DNA of 30,986 bases from a virus: positions 1 to 30,986 of the IMG/VR virus record IMGVR_UViG_3300038548_000122, one strand, 5' to 3'. The notes under the pieces are model-generated. The model was not told the origin of the DNA. It was given only the letters and a program-made list of their open reading frames with translations, and ran no database searches. Numbering within the stretch: position 1 is the stretch's first letter; each line of letters opens with the position of its first letter. Shown piece by piece: positions 1-5,491 of the stretch. Both the position numbers and the translations under genes were made by a program.

Positions 1-1
1 C

Positions 2-181
2 CGCATCGAGCGCGTACGCATGGGCGTCCTAGCGGCGTTGGATGCCGGGGTGCGTGTCGAGCTGCATGGCTGGCCTACCCATGAACGGCGTCGGCCCATC
101 GTTCGCCCGGTGACACTGGCCGAGCTACCCGAGCTGCTACCCATCGAGCCCATCGAGCGTGATGGCTGTCTCCCGTTCTGA
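2..181 (+). CDS. C-terminal end of an unknown protein (left-truncated)
   Basis: A reading frame is open from the left edge and ends at TGA 179-181, giving the last 59 residues of a protein whose start lies outside the window. The visible part is rich in Arg, Pro, Leu and Glu (it includes VELHGWPTHERRRPIVRP and ends in DGCLPF). I do not recognise a family. It looks coding because the frame has a regular GC-rich third position and no rare-codon runs, and because it is followed by a hairpin and a gene-free region. No function is proposed. It could still be a chance open frame, since only 180 bases are visible. Confidence 0.45.
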   Translation, partial: RIERVRMGVLAALDAGVRVELHGWPTHERRRPIVRPVTLAELPELLPIEPIERDGCLPF

Positions 182-313
182 TCGACTGCCGGCCCGAGCA
201 GCTGCGAAACCTCGGGCGGGATCCCCGAGCTGGCCGACCTGGTGCAGTCCGGCCGAACCGATCTCCGGCGTCCCAGGCCCAGCCGCGGCCCGTCCTTCTC
301 TTACAGCGCGCGA

Positions 314-332
314 CCCCCGCCCCCACCCGCCC
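314..332 (-). other. G-quadruplex motif on the minus strand
   Basis: On the + strand there are four C tracts (5, 5, 3 and 3 bases at 314-318, 320-324, 326-328 and 330-332), each separated by exactly one base. The minus strand therefore has four G tracts with three single-base loops, the arrangement known to give very stable parallel quadruplexes. It lies about 70 bases left of the repeat cluster. Whether it folds in the cell is unknown. Confidence 0.55.
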
Positions 333-400
333 GCGGCCCGCGCGCTCTTGGGACTCAGCACCATCAACCCACACATAGGGCCGCAGATTTTTTTGGATCC

Positions 401-475
401 GTGAGTAACGCTTTTTTTCTTCCGTGAGTAACGAGTGAGTAACGTTTTGGGGTATCGTGAGTAACGTGAGTAACG
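401..475 (+). repeat. Five direct repeats of GTGAGTAACG (iteron-like cluster)
   Basis: Exact copies of GTGAGTAACG lie at 401-410, 424-433, 435-444, 457-466 and 466-475; the last two share one base. Start-to-start distances are 23, 11, 22 and 9 bases, so most copies fall on the same face of the helix. The first two share the longer TCCGTGAGTAACG. All copies have the same orientation. Such clusters are typical of iterons bound by a replication initiator, or of multimeric operator sites. The cluster ends 39 bases before the start of the gene at 515. The binding protein is not identifiable here. Confidence 0.75.
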
Positions 476-514
476 GCGGCTGAGAGAGCGCCGATCTGGA
501 TTTTTGGAGGGACG

Positions 515-772
515 ATGGAACTGGTGGACACCGGGACGACGATCCGGCTGAAGTATTTGCAGCTGGAGGGGATGGAGCAGGGGGATCGCATTCTTGAGCT
601 GGAATGGGAGGCGGGTTGGTCGAGGTTAATTTTGGGCGGGGCGTTTGAGAGGCTCGACGAGCTTGAGGCGCGGTTGACGGATCTTTACGCGAAAAATGCG
701 CTGATTGTGGGTCACTTGGAAGATGCGCTCGAGCATGACGACGAGCCGGCCGGTGGGTACTACAAGATATGA
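515..772 (+). CDS. Small acidic phage protein, function unknown
   Basis: An 85-residue protein with an excellent Shine-Dalgarno (GGAGGG, 507-512) just before ATG 515. It is acidic, and its second half looks helical (a Leu/Glu-rich stretch around residues 42-72, with FERLDELEARL and HLEDALEHDDE), ending in GGYYKI. There is no signal peptide or membrane segment. Its stop overlaps the next start (ATGA at 769-772), so translation of the two is coupled. It is the first gene after the repeat-containing control region and therefore the likely first gene of that transcript. I do not recognise a family. Confidence 0.8.
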   Translation: MELVDTGTTIRLKYLQLEGMEQGDRILELEWEAGWSRLILGGAFERLDELEARLTDLYAKNALIVGHLEDALEHDDEPAGGYYKI

Positions 773-1002
773 CGGATGTGGTGACGGGAGTATTTGGGGA
801 TGCGTTGACGCCGACGCAGCTTTTGATTGATGCGATGAAGATGACGGATGGGGCACAGGTGTTGCTGGTGGTGATAGCGGACAAGGATGGCGATATCGTG
901 ACGGGATGGAGCAGCAGCAACCCGTTGGAGCGTTTGGGCATGTTGGAGGTTTCCCAGGCTCAGATCATCGAGGCATCGTTTCGGGAGAAGGATGATGGAT
1001 AA
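769..1002 (+). CDS. Small conserved-type phage protein, function unknown
   Basis: A 77-residue protein starting at ATG 769 inside the stop of the gene before it (ATGA overlap). The middle reads as two short beta strands around a charged turn (VLLVVIADKDGDIVTGWS), followed by a helix (LERLGMLEVSQAQII). This pattern of a hydrophobic strand, a DG turn, Ser-rich residues, then a Leu-rich helix recurs in small phage proteins of unknown function, but I cannot name the family. The end overlaps the next gene by 11 bases. The tight packing and the match in codon use to its neighbours support a real gene. No function is proposed. Confidence 0.78.
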   Translation: MTDVVTGVFGDALTPTQLLIDAMKMTDGAQVLLVVIADKDGDIVTGWSSSNPLERLGMLEVSQAQIIEASFREKDDG

Positions 1003-1285
1003 GCCGCTGTGCCGGATCTGCAAGGGCCGACACAATTCCGATGAAGCGCACCAGTGGGTCGAGCAGAAGACGGCCGATCTGTCGCATCTGGCTCCGAAGT
1101 CGCGCCAGCCGGCCAAGCGCATAACGATCACCGAGGGGGCGTTGAAGGCTCAGACGGCGGCGCAGCGTCAGGCGCTATGGCGCAAGCGCAACCGGGACAA
1201 GCACGCCGAGCTTCAAAAGGCCCATCGCGCTAAGATCCGCGCATCGAAACCAAAAGGGGAAGACGATGGACCGCACGCAGCCTGA
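992..1285 (+). CDS. Small basic protein with N-terminal zinc-finger pattern
   Basis: A 97-residue protein. A strong Shine-Dalgarno (GGGAGAAGG, 983-991) stands just upstream. ATG 995 has better spacing than ATG 992, so the true start may be two codons' choice apart (M1 or M2). Near the N-terminus, C7-x2-C10-x3-H14-x5-H20 could bind one zinc ion. The rest is strongly basic and helical (runs such as LWRKRNRDKHAELQ and ending in KPKGEDDGPHAA), as in small DNA- or RNA-binding proteins. It overlaps the gene before by 11 bases, and the next gene's GTG follows its stop directly. Nucleic-acid binding is inferred from charge and the Cys/His pattern only. Confidence 0.7.
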   Translation: MMDKPLCRICKGRHNSDEAHQWVEQKTADLSHLAPKSRQPAKRITITEGALKAQTAAQRQALWRKRNRDKHAELQKAHRAKIRASKPKGEDDGPHAA

Positions 1286-1642
1286 GTGACCGTCGGAAAA
1301 ACTAAAACAGTTATTCCGAGCGTGTTTTCGGAGCATGTAGTGAGCTGGTGCGTGGCAGGGGTTCTATCTCTCGCAGCATTGGGCGCGCTGGCGTACATGG
1401 ACATTCGGCACGTTCAGCGCGAGGAATTCCGCCAGGCGCTACACATTCACCAGCAGGACCGCTTGCTCGACAAGATCGAGGATGCGGATGCTGAAAGCTC
1501 GAGATTGAAGCTGTACAACCGCCTTGGCTCGCCAGCGAACAAACTGGCTCGAGATCAGGTGATTGAGGACACCGACAAGCGCAAGGAACGATGGACGATG
1601 CAACTCAAACTACTTTCGGAGCAGAGGGCGGCGAATGAGTGA
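1286..1642 (+). CDS. Single-pass membrane protein with cytoplasmic or periplasmic coiled coil
   Basis: A 118-residue protein that begins at GTG 1286, directly after the TGA of the previous gene, with no clear Shine-Dalgarno, so it probably depends on reinitiation. Residues about 18-38 form one transmembrane helix (core AGVLSLAALGALAYM), and the rest is a highly charged helical domain (EEFRQALHIHQQDRLLDKIED and onward). One N-terminal helix plus a charged coiled coil is the architecture of i-spanin-like and some holin-accessory proteins, but there is no endolysin or o-spanin partner beside it, so a lysis role is only a possibility. The last eight bases overlap the next gene. Confidence 0.65.
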   Translation: MTVGKTKTVIPSVFSEHVVSWCVAGVLSLAALGALAYMDIRHVQREEFRQALHIHQQDRLLDKIEDADAESSRLKLYNRLGSPANKLARDQVIEDTDKRKERWTMQLKLLSEQRAANE

Positions 1643-1886
1643 CGACGAAACGTTTGCAGCGACACGGCCCACGTCGCAGCAGATCCGGTTCTCACCGACG
1701 CCGGCGCTGATGGGCGGGGTGTCAGCTTACTGTCCGGATTGTCCGATCGACTACACCACGACCATGCTGGTCACGGCAATTTCACCAGACGAACCTGTGC
1801 CGCATTTGGAGTGCATGAAGTGTGGTTCGGAATTCTCGATGCCAATGATCGAATTGACACGGCGGGATGCAATCGACGGTGGCTAG
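1635..1886 (+). CDS. Zinc-ribbon protein, function unknown
   Basis: An 83-residue protein. The start chosen is ATG 1635, inside the end of the gene before it (ATGAGTGA), after GGAGCAGAGGGCGGCG, which offers Shine-Dalgarno-like GAGG. A longer frame begins at 1563, but its extra N-terminus is the shadow of the upstream gene. Two CxxC knuckles, C33-x2-C36 and C60-x2-C63, are about 23 residues apart with beta-prone sequence between them: a classical four-cysteine zinc ribbon. The function is unknown; a nucleic-acid or protein-binding role would be usual for the fold. A 50-base gap containing a small hairpin follows. Confidence 0.72.
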   Translation: MSDDETFAATRPTSQQIRFSPTPALMGGVSAYCPDCPIDYTTTMLVTAISPDEPVPHLECMKCGSEFSMPMIELTRRDAIDGG

Positions 1887-1898
1887 GTGTACATTCCG

Positions 1899-1919
1899 GC
1901 TCACCACTTGCAAGTGAGC
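1899..1919 (+). other. Small hairpin between genes
   Basis: GCTCAC (1899-1904) pairs perfectly with GTGAGC (1914-1919) across a 9-base loop. An overlapping 12-base perfect palindrome, CACTTGCAAGTG, is also present (1905-1916). There is no T run, so it is not a typical terminator. It lies upstream of the Shine-Dalgarno GGAG for the gene at 1937 and could be an RNA-processing or protein-binding site. Function unknown. Confidence 0.35.
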
Positions 1920-1936
1920 TAACCGGAGTCAAATCC

Positions 1937-2224
1937 ATGGACAAGAACGACGCCCCGATCAACAGTCGGGCAACCAACTCCAACGCGACCAAGCCGCAAA
2001 CCGAGCGCGGCAATCAGCGCAGCAGCAGCATGGGCGGCTATGCCGGTCATGGTTCGAAAGCATCCCGGCCCGAAGGCCGCGGCAACTACGGCGCAAACGC
2101 CTCTCCCTCCCCGTCGATGTCCGACAAGGGTGGATCCAAGACCGAAGGCGTGGTGGGCTCGATCCGCGACGACTCGGCCGGTCCTGTCCTGTCCCACAAC
2201 CCGTACCCGAACGGGATGGCATGA
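1937..2224 (+). CDS. Low-complexity Ser/Gly/Asn-rich protein, function unknown
   Basis: A 95-residue protein starting at ATG 1937 behind a good Shine-Dalgarno (CCGGAG, 1923-1928). The same frame is open upstream to 1739, but that part is the shadow of the zinc-ribbon gene. The whole sequence is Ser-, Asn-, Gly-, Lys- and Pro-rich with almost no large hydrophobic residues (for example SSSMGGYAGHGSKASRP), so it is predicted to be disordered. The C-terminus, SHNPYPNGMA, is less simple. Its stop overlaps the next start (ATGA 2221-2224). No family is recognised. It could be a flexible virion or scaffold-like accessory, but nothing proves it. Confidence 0.65.
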   Translation: MDKNDAPINSRATNSNATKPQTERGNQRSSSMGGYAGHGSKASRPEGRGNYGANASPSPSMSDKGGSKTEGVVGSIRDDSAGPVLSHNPYPNGMA

Positions 2225-2451
2225 AGCGCGGCCGACACGGATCGCAGGGCCAGGGCAAGCCAGGGATTGCGAAGGTCAATCGCGTAGGGAATTCGCTGCG
2301 TGAAGACGGCCTCAAGACCAACAAACGGTCGATGCCGAAAAGCGTGGGACTGCAAGCCCAGGCAACTCCCGGCGTTGAGGTCAGTGGCGAACCAAATCCC
2401 GAGCGGTTGAGCATTGCTTCACCGCCGAGATACCCCCACGGACTCGCGTAA
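2221..2451 (+). CDS. Small basic protein, function unknown
   Basis: A 76-residue protein coupled to the previous gene by an ATGA overlap. It is rich in Lys, Arg, Gly and Pro with a basic N-terminal half (MKRGRHGSQGQGKPGIAKV) and a Pro-rich end. No domain, membrane segment or metal site is visible. It resembles its partner at 1937-2224 in composition, so the two probably act together. It is the last gene before the terminator at 2472-2509 and thus closes the run of small genes. Nucleic-acid binding is possible from its charge, but this is only inference. Confidence 0.6.
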   Translation: MKRGRHGSQGQGKPGIAKVNRVGNSLREDGLKTNKRSMPKSVGLQAQATPGVEVSGEPNPERLSIASPPRYPHGLA

Positions 2452-2471
2452 CCCCGTGGATCTGAGAGTTA

Positions 2472-2509
2472 GGCTGGTGTGTGTCACTCCCGAGCGCACC
2501 AGCCTTTTT
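2472..2509 (+). terminator. Intrinsic (rho-independent) terminator
   Basis: GGCTGGTGTG (2472-2481) pairs with CGCACCAGCC (2495-2504) to give a 10-bp stem with one G-T pair and a 13-base loop, followed at once by TTTTT (2505-2509). It closes the run of small genes. The small terminase ATG at 2511 comes two bases after the T run, so late transcription that enters the packaging genes from upstream must read through it. Confidence 0.85.
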
Positions 2510-2510
2510 C

Positions 2511-3050
2511 ATGGCTGATCCCCGAAAAACCACCGCCAAGACCCCGCTGACGCCGTTGCAACATCGGTTCGTGATTGCCTACACGTCACAAGACTGGCTC
2601 TACAATGGCATGGCTGCGGCGAAAGCCGCTGGCTACAGTGGCAACGACCGCACCCTTGCGTCCCAAGCAAATCAGGCCATGCACAAGCCGAACGTATGGT
2701 CAGCGATCGAACGCCGGCTGAACGCGATCTACAACCGTGTGGGCCTGACGATCGAAAACGTCCTACGCGACCTCGAAATCACCCGCCAGGGCGCGATCCG
2801 CGATCGACGATGGGACACCGCGGCGCGCTGCTCTGAGTTGCATGGCAAATATCTGAAAATGTTTGTCGATCGGGTCGAACACATCCGCACCGTGGACGAT
2901 GCGACGACCGACGAGCTCGTGGGGCTGTTATCGCAACTGGTGGACAAGATAGATGGCTTCCCTGTCGTTGAGCGTATTGGAAGAATTGGGCCAATCGGAC
3001 CCGCTGAAAGCGGCGATGTTGGTGGCTCAGGAACTTCAACGACGCACTGA
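2511..3050 (+). CDS. terS: Terminase small subunit
   Basis: The protein (179 residues from ATG 2511) recognises phage DNA and hands it to the large terminase for packaging. Residues about 12-60 match the Terminase_2 pattern: LTPLQHRFVIAY, then a helix-turn-helix-like AAAKAAGYSGNDRTLASQAN and a short KPNVWSAIERRL. The C-terminal part is variable, as in this family, with a helical stretch (TTDELVGLLSQLVDKI). GTG 2481 would add ten residues, but it lies inside the terminator stem, so ATG 2511 is preferred. Neither start has a good Shine-Dalgarno, which is odd. The last 98 bases overlap the large terminase ATPase gene, an unusually long overlap that makes coupling of the two likely. Confidence 0.85.
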   Translation: MADPRKTTAKTPLTPLQHRFVIAYTSQDWLYNGMAAAKAAGYSGNDRTLASQANQAMHKPNVWSAIERRLNAIYNRVGLTIENVLRDLEITRQGAIRDRRWDTAARCSELHGKYLKMFVDRVEHIRTVDDATTDELVGLLSQLVDKIDGFPVVERIGRIGPIGPAESGDVGGSGTSTTH

Positions 3051-3690
3051 AACCCACGGCCTCGACTCTCTGTACCCCGAAGAAGGGCCACTTCGACGTG
3101 AGCTATACGTCAAGCATTTGCTCATGTTCGAAGCCGGCGCGATCCACAACGAACGCATCTGCATGGGCGGCAACCGGGTGGGCAAGACCTTCTCGATCGG
3201 CGGCTACGAAACCACCCTGCATCTGACGGGCCTTTACCCTGATTGGTGGAAGGGCCGCGTTTATGACCATCGCATCTTGAGTTGGGCCGGTGGCACCAAG
3301 GCAACCAAGGTGCGCGACGTGAACCAGCTATTCCTGGTGGGCAAGATCCTCGCCGATCGGCAGCTCGCCGGGGGTCTGATTCCGCAGCATCGAATCAAAC
3401 GCTATACGCGCAAGACCGGCATTGCCGACGCGATCGACCAGCTGACCATCAAGCACGTCAACGGCTATGACAATACGCTGATGTTCAAGTCCTACGAGGA
3501 AGGGCGCACCAGCTTTGAGGCCGAGGCCGTCGATTGGATCTGGCTCGATGAGGAACCGACCAGGGCGATCTACGATGAGTGCATGATGCGGCTGTTGACG
3601 GCGCGCGGCTCGATTATGTCCACGTTGACGCCGGTTGAAGGGATCACCGAAACGATCATCGGCATGCTCGAGGAAACGGATTTTCTATGA
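2953..3690 (+). CDS. terL: Terminase large subunit, ATPase half (split gene)
   Basis: A 245-residue protein carrying the packaging-motor ATPase domain and nothing else. Visible motifs are Walker A GGNRVGKT (72-79), Walker B WIWLDEE (195-201, with catalytic acid E200) and the coupling motif STLTPVEG (223-230). The N-terminal sequence EEGPLRRELYVKHLLMFEAG is typical of P22/T4-like large terminases. A normal relative continues into an RNase H-like nuclease domain for a total of about 450-500 residues. Here the protein stops at TGA 3688-3690, right after the ATPase core, and the nuclease appears as a separate gene at 4763. The stop overlaps the start of the first cassette gene (ATGA). The 245 + 242 residues of the two halves add up to a normal whole, so function as a two-chain enzyme is likely. 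Confidence 0.92.
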   Translation: MASLSLSVLEELGQSDPLKAAMLVAQELQRRTETHGLDSLYPEEGPLRRELYVKHLLMFEAGAIHNERICMGGNRVGKTFSIGGYETTLHLTGLYPDWWKGRVYDHRILSWAGGTKATKVRDVNQLFLVGKILADRQLAGGLIPQHRIKRYTRKTGIADAIDQLTIKHVNGYDNTLMFKSYEEGRTSFEAEAVDWIWLDEEPTRAIYDECMMRLLTARGSIMSTLTPVEGITETIIGMLEETDFL

Positions 3691-3917
3691 AACGACCGTT
3701 GTATCCGTATCGGAACAAATGTCAGGATTGCGGCCTACCACTCACGCGAGGGGATATCGTCAGTGCAGAAACCATTTGCGAGGCATGCGCGGGGATCCGC
3801 CTTGTCAAGTCAGCTCATCATCGCCAGGCTCGCGGAATACTCAGTAGCCCACTCCGGAGAGAGGTACGTGATCAGTCTGGAAACGGAGGCGGCGGAATTG
3901 CTGATGGCGATGTGTGA
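3687..3917 (+). CDS. Zinc-ribbon-like small protein in the terminase-splitting cassette
   Basis: A 76-residue protein whose ATG overlaps the stop of the ATPase half (ATGA at 3687-3690). C12-x2-C15 and C31-x2-C34 form a compact zinc-knuckle pattern (NKCQDCGLPL ... ICEACAG). The rest is basic, then Gly-rich, and the last 50 bases overlap the next gene, so the C-terminal tail may be under little selection. It is the first of four genes in the insert. Its function is unknown; the two knuckles suggest binding to nucleic acid or to a partner protein. Confidence 0.6.
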   Translation: MKRPLYPYRNKCQDCGLPLTRGDIVSAETICEACAGIRLVKSAHHRQARGILSSPLRREVRDQSGNGGGGIADGDV

Positions 3918-4101
3918 GGGCGTAAAGATCAAATCCGCCCAGGTCAAAGACAAGGCTGAACGGTTGCAAATGTTGCAGATCGGCAACCAGTTCAAGCGCC
4001 AAGCAGCAAACGGGATGGCGATGGAATATTGCGTCACCAACTTCACCGAGGGCTTGGAGGTTCACGGCGTCGAGATCGACTTCGAGCCGACCATCCATTG
4101 A
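3868..4101 (+). CDS. Small protein in the terminase-splitting cassette, function unknown
   Basis: A 77-residue protein. I chose GTG 3868 because GGAGAGAGG (3855-3863) is a strong Shine-Dalgarno at ordinary spacing. The frame is open further upstream (TTG 3802, ATG 3763), but that part overlaps the zinc-knuckle gene heavily. The sequence has a helical middle (KDKAERLQMLQIGNQFKRQA) and an acidic end (HGVEIDFEPTIH). No motif or family is recognised. The stop overlaps the next start as TTGA (4098-4101). The packing shows it is translated as part of the insert. Confidence 0.6.
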   Translation: MISLETEAAELLMAMCEGVKIKSAQVKDKAERLQMLQIGNQFKRQAANGMAMEYCVTNFTEGLEVHGVEIDFEPTIH

Positions 4102-4598
4102 TCGTCGTTCCGACAGTGCCCCACACAGGCACGCGCTTCATGCGCGATCACCTGTTCGCACGCCTGGAAGATGTCTACGTGGAACACCTGTGGCCGCGCG
4201 AAATAGACAAGTTGAACAAGGCGATGGACACCGCAAAGGCGATCGTTGTTCCGATGCGCCACCCGATCCGCGTGGCTGAGTCGTGGAAGTCGCGCAGCAA
4301 GCTCGAGAGCCCCGGCACCTGGGAGAACCTCGAGGGCTTCTGGTCACGGCTGTTTGAACACGTTGTCCCGCGGGAGGGTGTGTATTATCTGCCGCTCGAT
4401 CTGTCACTCGAGGCGCGACACAGTTGGTTGCAAAGGATCAATGCGGGTCTGCAAATGTCCATCACGACGACCTGGCCGATCGTCAGCGATGGCACGGCGG
4501 CGCTGTTTGCGCTGACCCTCGATCAAAAGGAAAAACAACGTGCCCAATGTATCGTTGATGCTGAACGGCCCTTCTTTGCCCAATTTGGCTATGACTAG
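4098..4598 (+). CDS. Sulfotransferase-like P-loop protein inside the split terminase
   Basis: A 166-residue protein starting at TTG 4098, which overlaps the previous stop (TTGA). ATG 4029 is an upstream alternative, but its extra residues are the shadow of the gene before. The N-terminus, IVVPTVPHTGTRFMRDHLF (2-20), matches the 5'-phosphosulfate-binding loop of sulfotransferases (PxxGTxxF-like). VPMRHPIRVAESWKSR (51-66) matches their 3'-phosphate-binding motif (RxPxRVAxSWxSR). The length is below the usual 250-300 residues, so it is a minimal form. In the family these motifs bind PAPS and transfer sulfate to a sugar, lipid or protein; the substrate here cannot be told. Possible roles are modification of host surface or nucleotide pools. 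The assignment rests on the motifs only. Confidence 0.6.
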   Translation: MIVVPTVPHTGTRFMRDHLFARLEDVYVEHLWPREIDKLNKAMDTAKAIVVPMRHPIRVAESWKSRSKLESPGTWENLEGFWSRLFEHVVPREGVYYLPLDLSLEARHSWLQRINAGLQMSITTTWPIVSDGTAALFALTLDQKEKQRAQCIVDAERPFFAQFGYD

Positions 4599-4770
4599 CG
4601 GCATGAAAAAGGCGTGCGTGCCGTGGGGCTCGTGGAACCTAAACACGGGCGTTTGGCATCACAACCCGCTGCTTGGCGCAACACGCGAAGCACAGCACCA
4701 CGAAAACCTGTTGAACGGCTACTCATGCCCACACGAATACCTCCCGTCGATGTGTCTGATCTGTGAGTAA
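4540..4770 (+). CDS. Small Cys/His-rich protein in the terminase-splitting cassette
   Basis: A 76-residue protein from GTG 4540 with AAAGGA upstream at good spacing; ATG 4594 is a possible shorter start. Its first 59 bases overlap the sulfotransferase-like gene. The second half is distinctive: PWGSWNLNTGVWHHNPLLG, then C63-x-H65 and C72-x2-C75 at the very end (YSCPHEYLPSMCLICE), a likely zinc site. The stop TAA lies inside the start of the nuclease half (GTGAGTAA, 4763-4770), so ribosomes leaving this gene can restart on the nuclease gene. Function unknown. Confidence 0.65.
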   Translation: MPNVSLMLNGPSLPNLAMTSGMKKACVPWGSWNLNTGVWHHNPLLGATREAQHHENLLNGYSCPHEYLPSMCLICE

Positions 4771-5491
4771 ATACGTCGATATGATCGCCTGGGAGGATGC
4801 TCCACATCTGATGCCGCCGAACATTCCCACGGAGGAACTCGATGCCCTCGAAAAGTCGATTCTGCCGCATCAAAGGCAAGCGCGGCGCACCGGCCGGCCA
4901 GCGTTGGGGGCTGGTGCTGTCTATCAGGTCGAGGAAGATTCGATCCTGATCGACCCTGTGCCGATCCCTGATTGGTGGCAACGCGCATACGGGTTCGACG
5001 TCGGCTGGAACCGCACCGCGGCGATATGGGGCGCGCGAGATCCGGACAGCGGCATCTACTACCTGACCCACGAGTATTACGAGAGTGAGCAGCAACCCAT
5101 CGTTCACGCGCACTCGATCAAGATGATTGGCGAGCCCTGGATGGTCGGCGCGATCGACCCGAGCGCCGAGGGATCGAATCAGAAGGATGGGACCAAGCTG
5201 AAAGATGAGTACGAAGACCTGGGCCTCACGCTCGAGAAGGCCAACAACGCAGTCAATTCAGGGATCTTGCGCGTGCTGACGCTGATGCAGGGCGGACAGT
5301 TCAAAGTGTTCCGCACGCTTCCGAATTGGCTCAAGGAATTTCGACTCTACCGCCGTGACGAGAAAGGCAAGATCATCAAGAGCAACGATCACCTGATGGA
5401 CGGCACGCGGTACATGGTCAACACCGACATTGTGTGGAATGCACCACCCGTGGATCACAGCGCGACCGCGATGAAAACCGGAGATTGGTAA
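4763..5491 (+). CDS. terL: Terminase large subunit, nuclease half (split gene)
   Basis: A 242-residue protein that corresponds to the linker and RNase H-like nuclease domain of a large terminase, which cuts DNA at the start and end of packaging. MIAWEDAPHL (7-16), the basic PHQRQARRTGRPALGAGAVY (35-54), YGFDVGWNRTAAIWGA (76-91, metal ligand D79), AIDPSAEG (130-137, D132) and HLMDGTRYM (210-218, D213) are the expected nuclease landmarks, with all three acidic ligands kept. It starts at GTG 4763, overlapping the previous stop. The missing ATPase part is the gene at 2953-3690. The TAA at 5489-5491 overlaps the portal ATG (TAATG). Confidence 0.92.
   Translation: MSKYVDMIAWEDAPHLMPPNIPTEELDALEKSILPHQRQARRTGRPALGAGAVYQVEEDSILIDPVPIPDWWQRAYGFDVGWNRTAAIWGARDPDSGIYYLTHEYYESEQQPIVHAHSIKMIGEPWMVGAIDPSAEGSNQKDGTKLKDEYEDLGLTLEKANNAVNSGILRVLTLMQGGQFKVFRTLPNWLKEFRLYRRDEKGKIIKSNDHLMDGTRYMVNTDIVWNAPPVDHSATAMKTGDW

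Larger units (their letters stand above)
182..514. promoter_or_regulatory. Gene-free control region with hairpin, G4 block and repeat cluster
   Basis: This 333-base stretch holds no convincing gene; the open frames in it are chance frames in GC-rich DNA. From left to right it contains a 6-bp hairpin (CTCGGG 211-216 with CCCGAG 224-229, 7-base loop), a C-rich block (314-332, minus-strand G-quadruplex motif), two T tracts (388-394 and 412-418), five GTGAGTAACG repeats (401-475), a 5-bp hairpin (CGGCG 474-478 with CGCCG 489-493) and the Shine-Dalgarno GGAGGG of the gene at 515. No clear sigma-70 promoter was seen. The density of elements suggests transcription control of the downstream run or a replication element. 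That function is inference. Confidence 0.5.

Noticed and set aside
211-229. Terminator after the first partial gene
   Set aside because: The stem is only 6 bp and no T run follows; noted as a hairpin only.
159-427. Small + strand open frames in the left control region
   Set aside because: Pro/Arg/Ala/Ser-rich translations with no ribosome site, overlapping the G-quadruplex block and repeats.
401-475. CRISPR array
   Set aside because: Repeats are only 10 bases, spacers are 0-13 bases and of irregular length, and no cas genes are present.
75-941. Minus-strand open frame of 288 residues
   Set aside because: It is low-complexity Pro/Ser/Arg, runs across several well-supported + strand genes and the repeat cluster, and has no Shine-Dalgarno or recognisable domain.
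1286-1642. Holin or i-spanin
   Set aside because: One membrane helix and a charged coil fit, but no endolysin or outer-membrane partner gene is nearby and no lysis motif is visible; kept only as a membrane protein.
3687-4770. Self-splicing intron or intein in the large terminase
   Set aside because: Coding frames fill the insert end to end, leaving no space for a ribozyme core. No in-frame junction was found that has the usual U at the exon end and G at the intron end. The insert is not in frame with both halves and lacks intein Cys/Ser and His-Asn ends. No homing-endonuclease motif is present.
4763-4770. GTGAGTAA at the nuclease start as a sixth copy of the left repeat
   Set aside because: Only 8 of 10 bases match; one such 8-mer is expected by chance in a window of this size.
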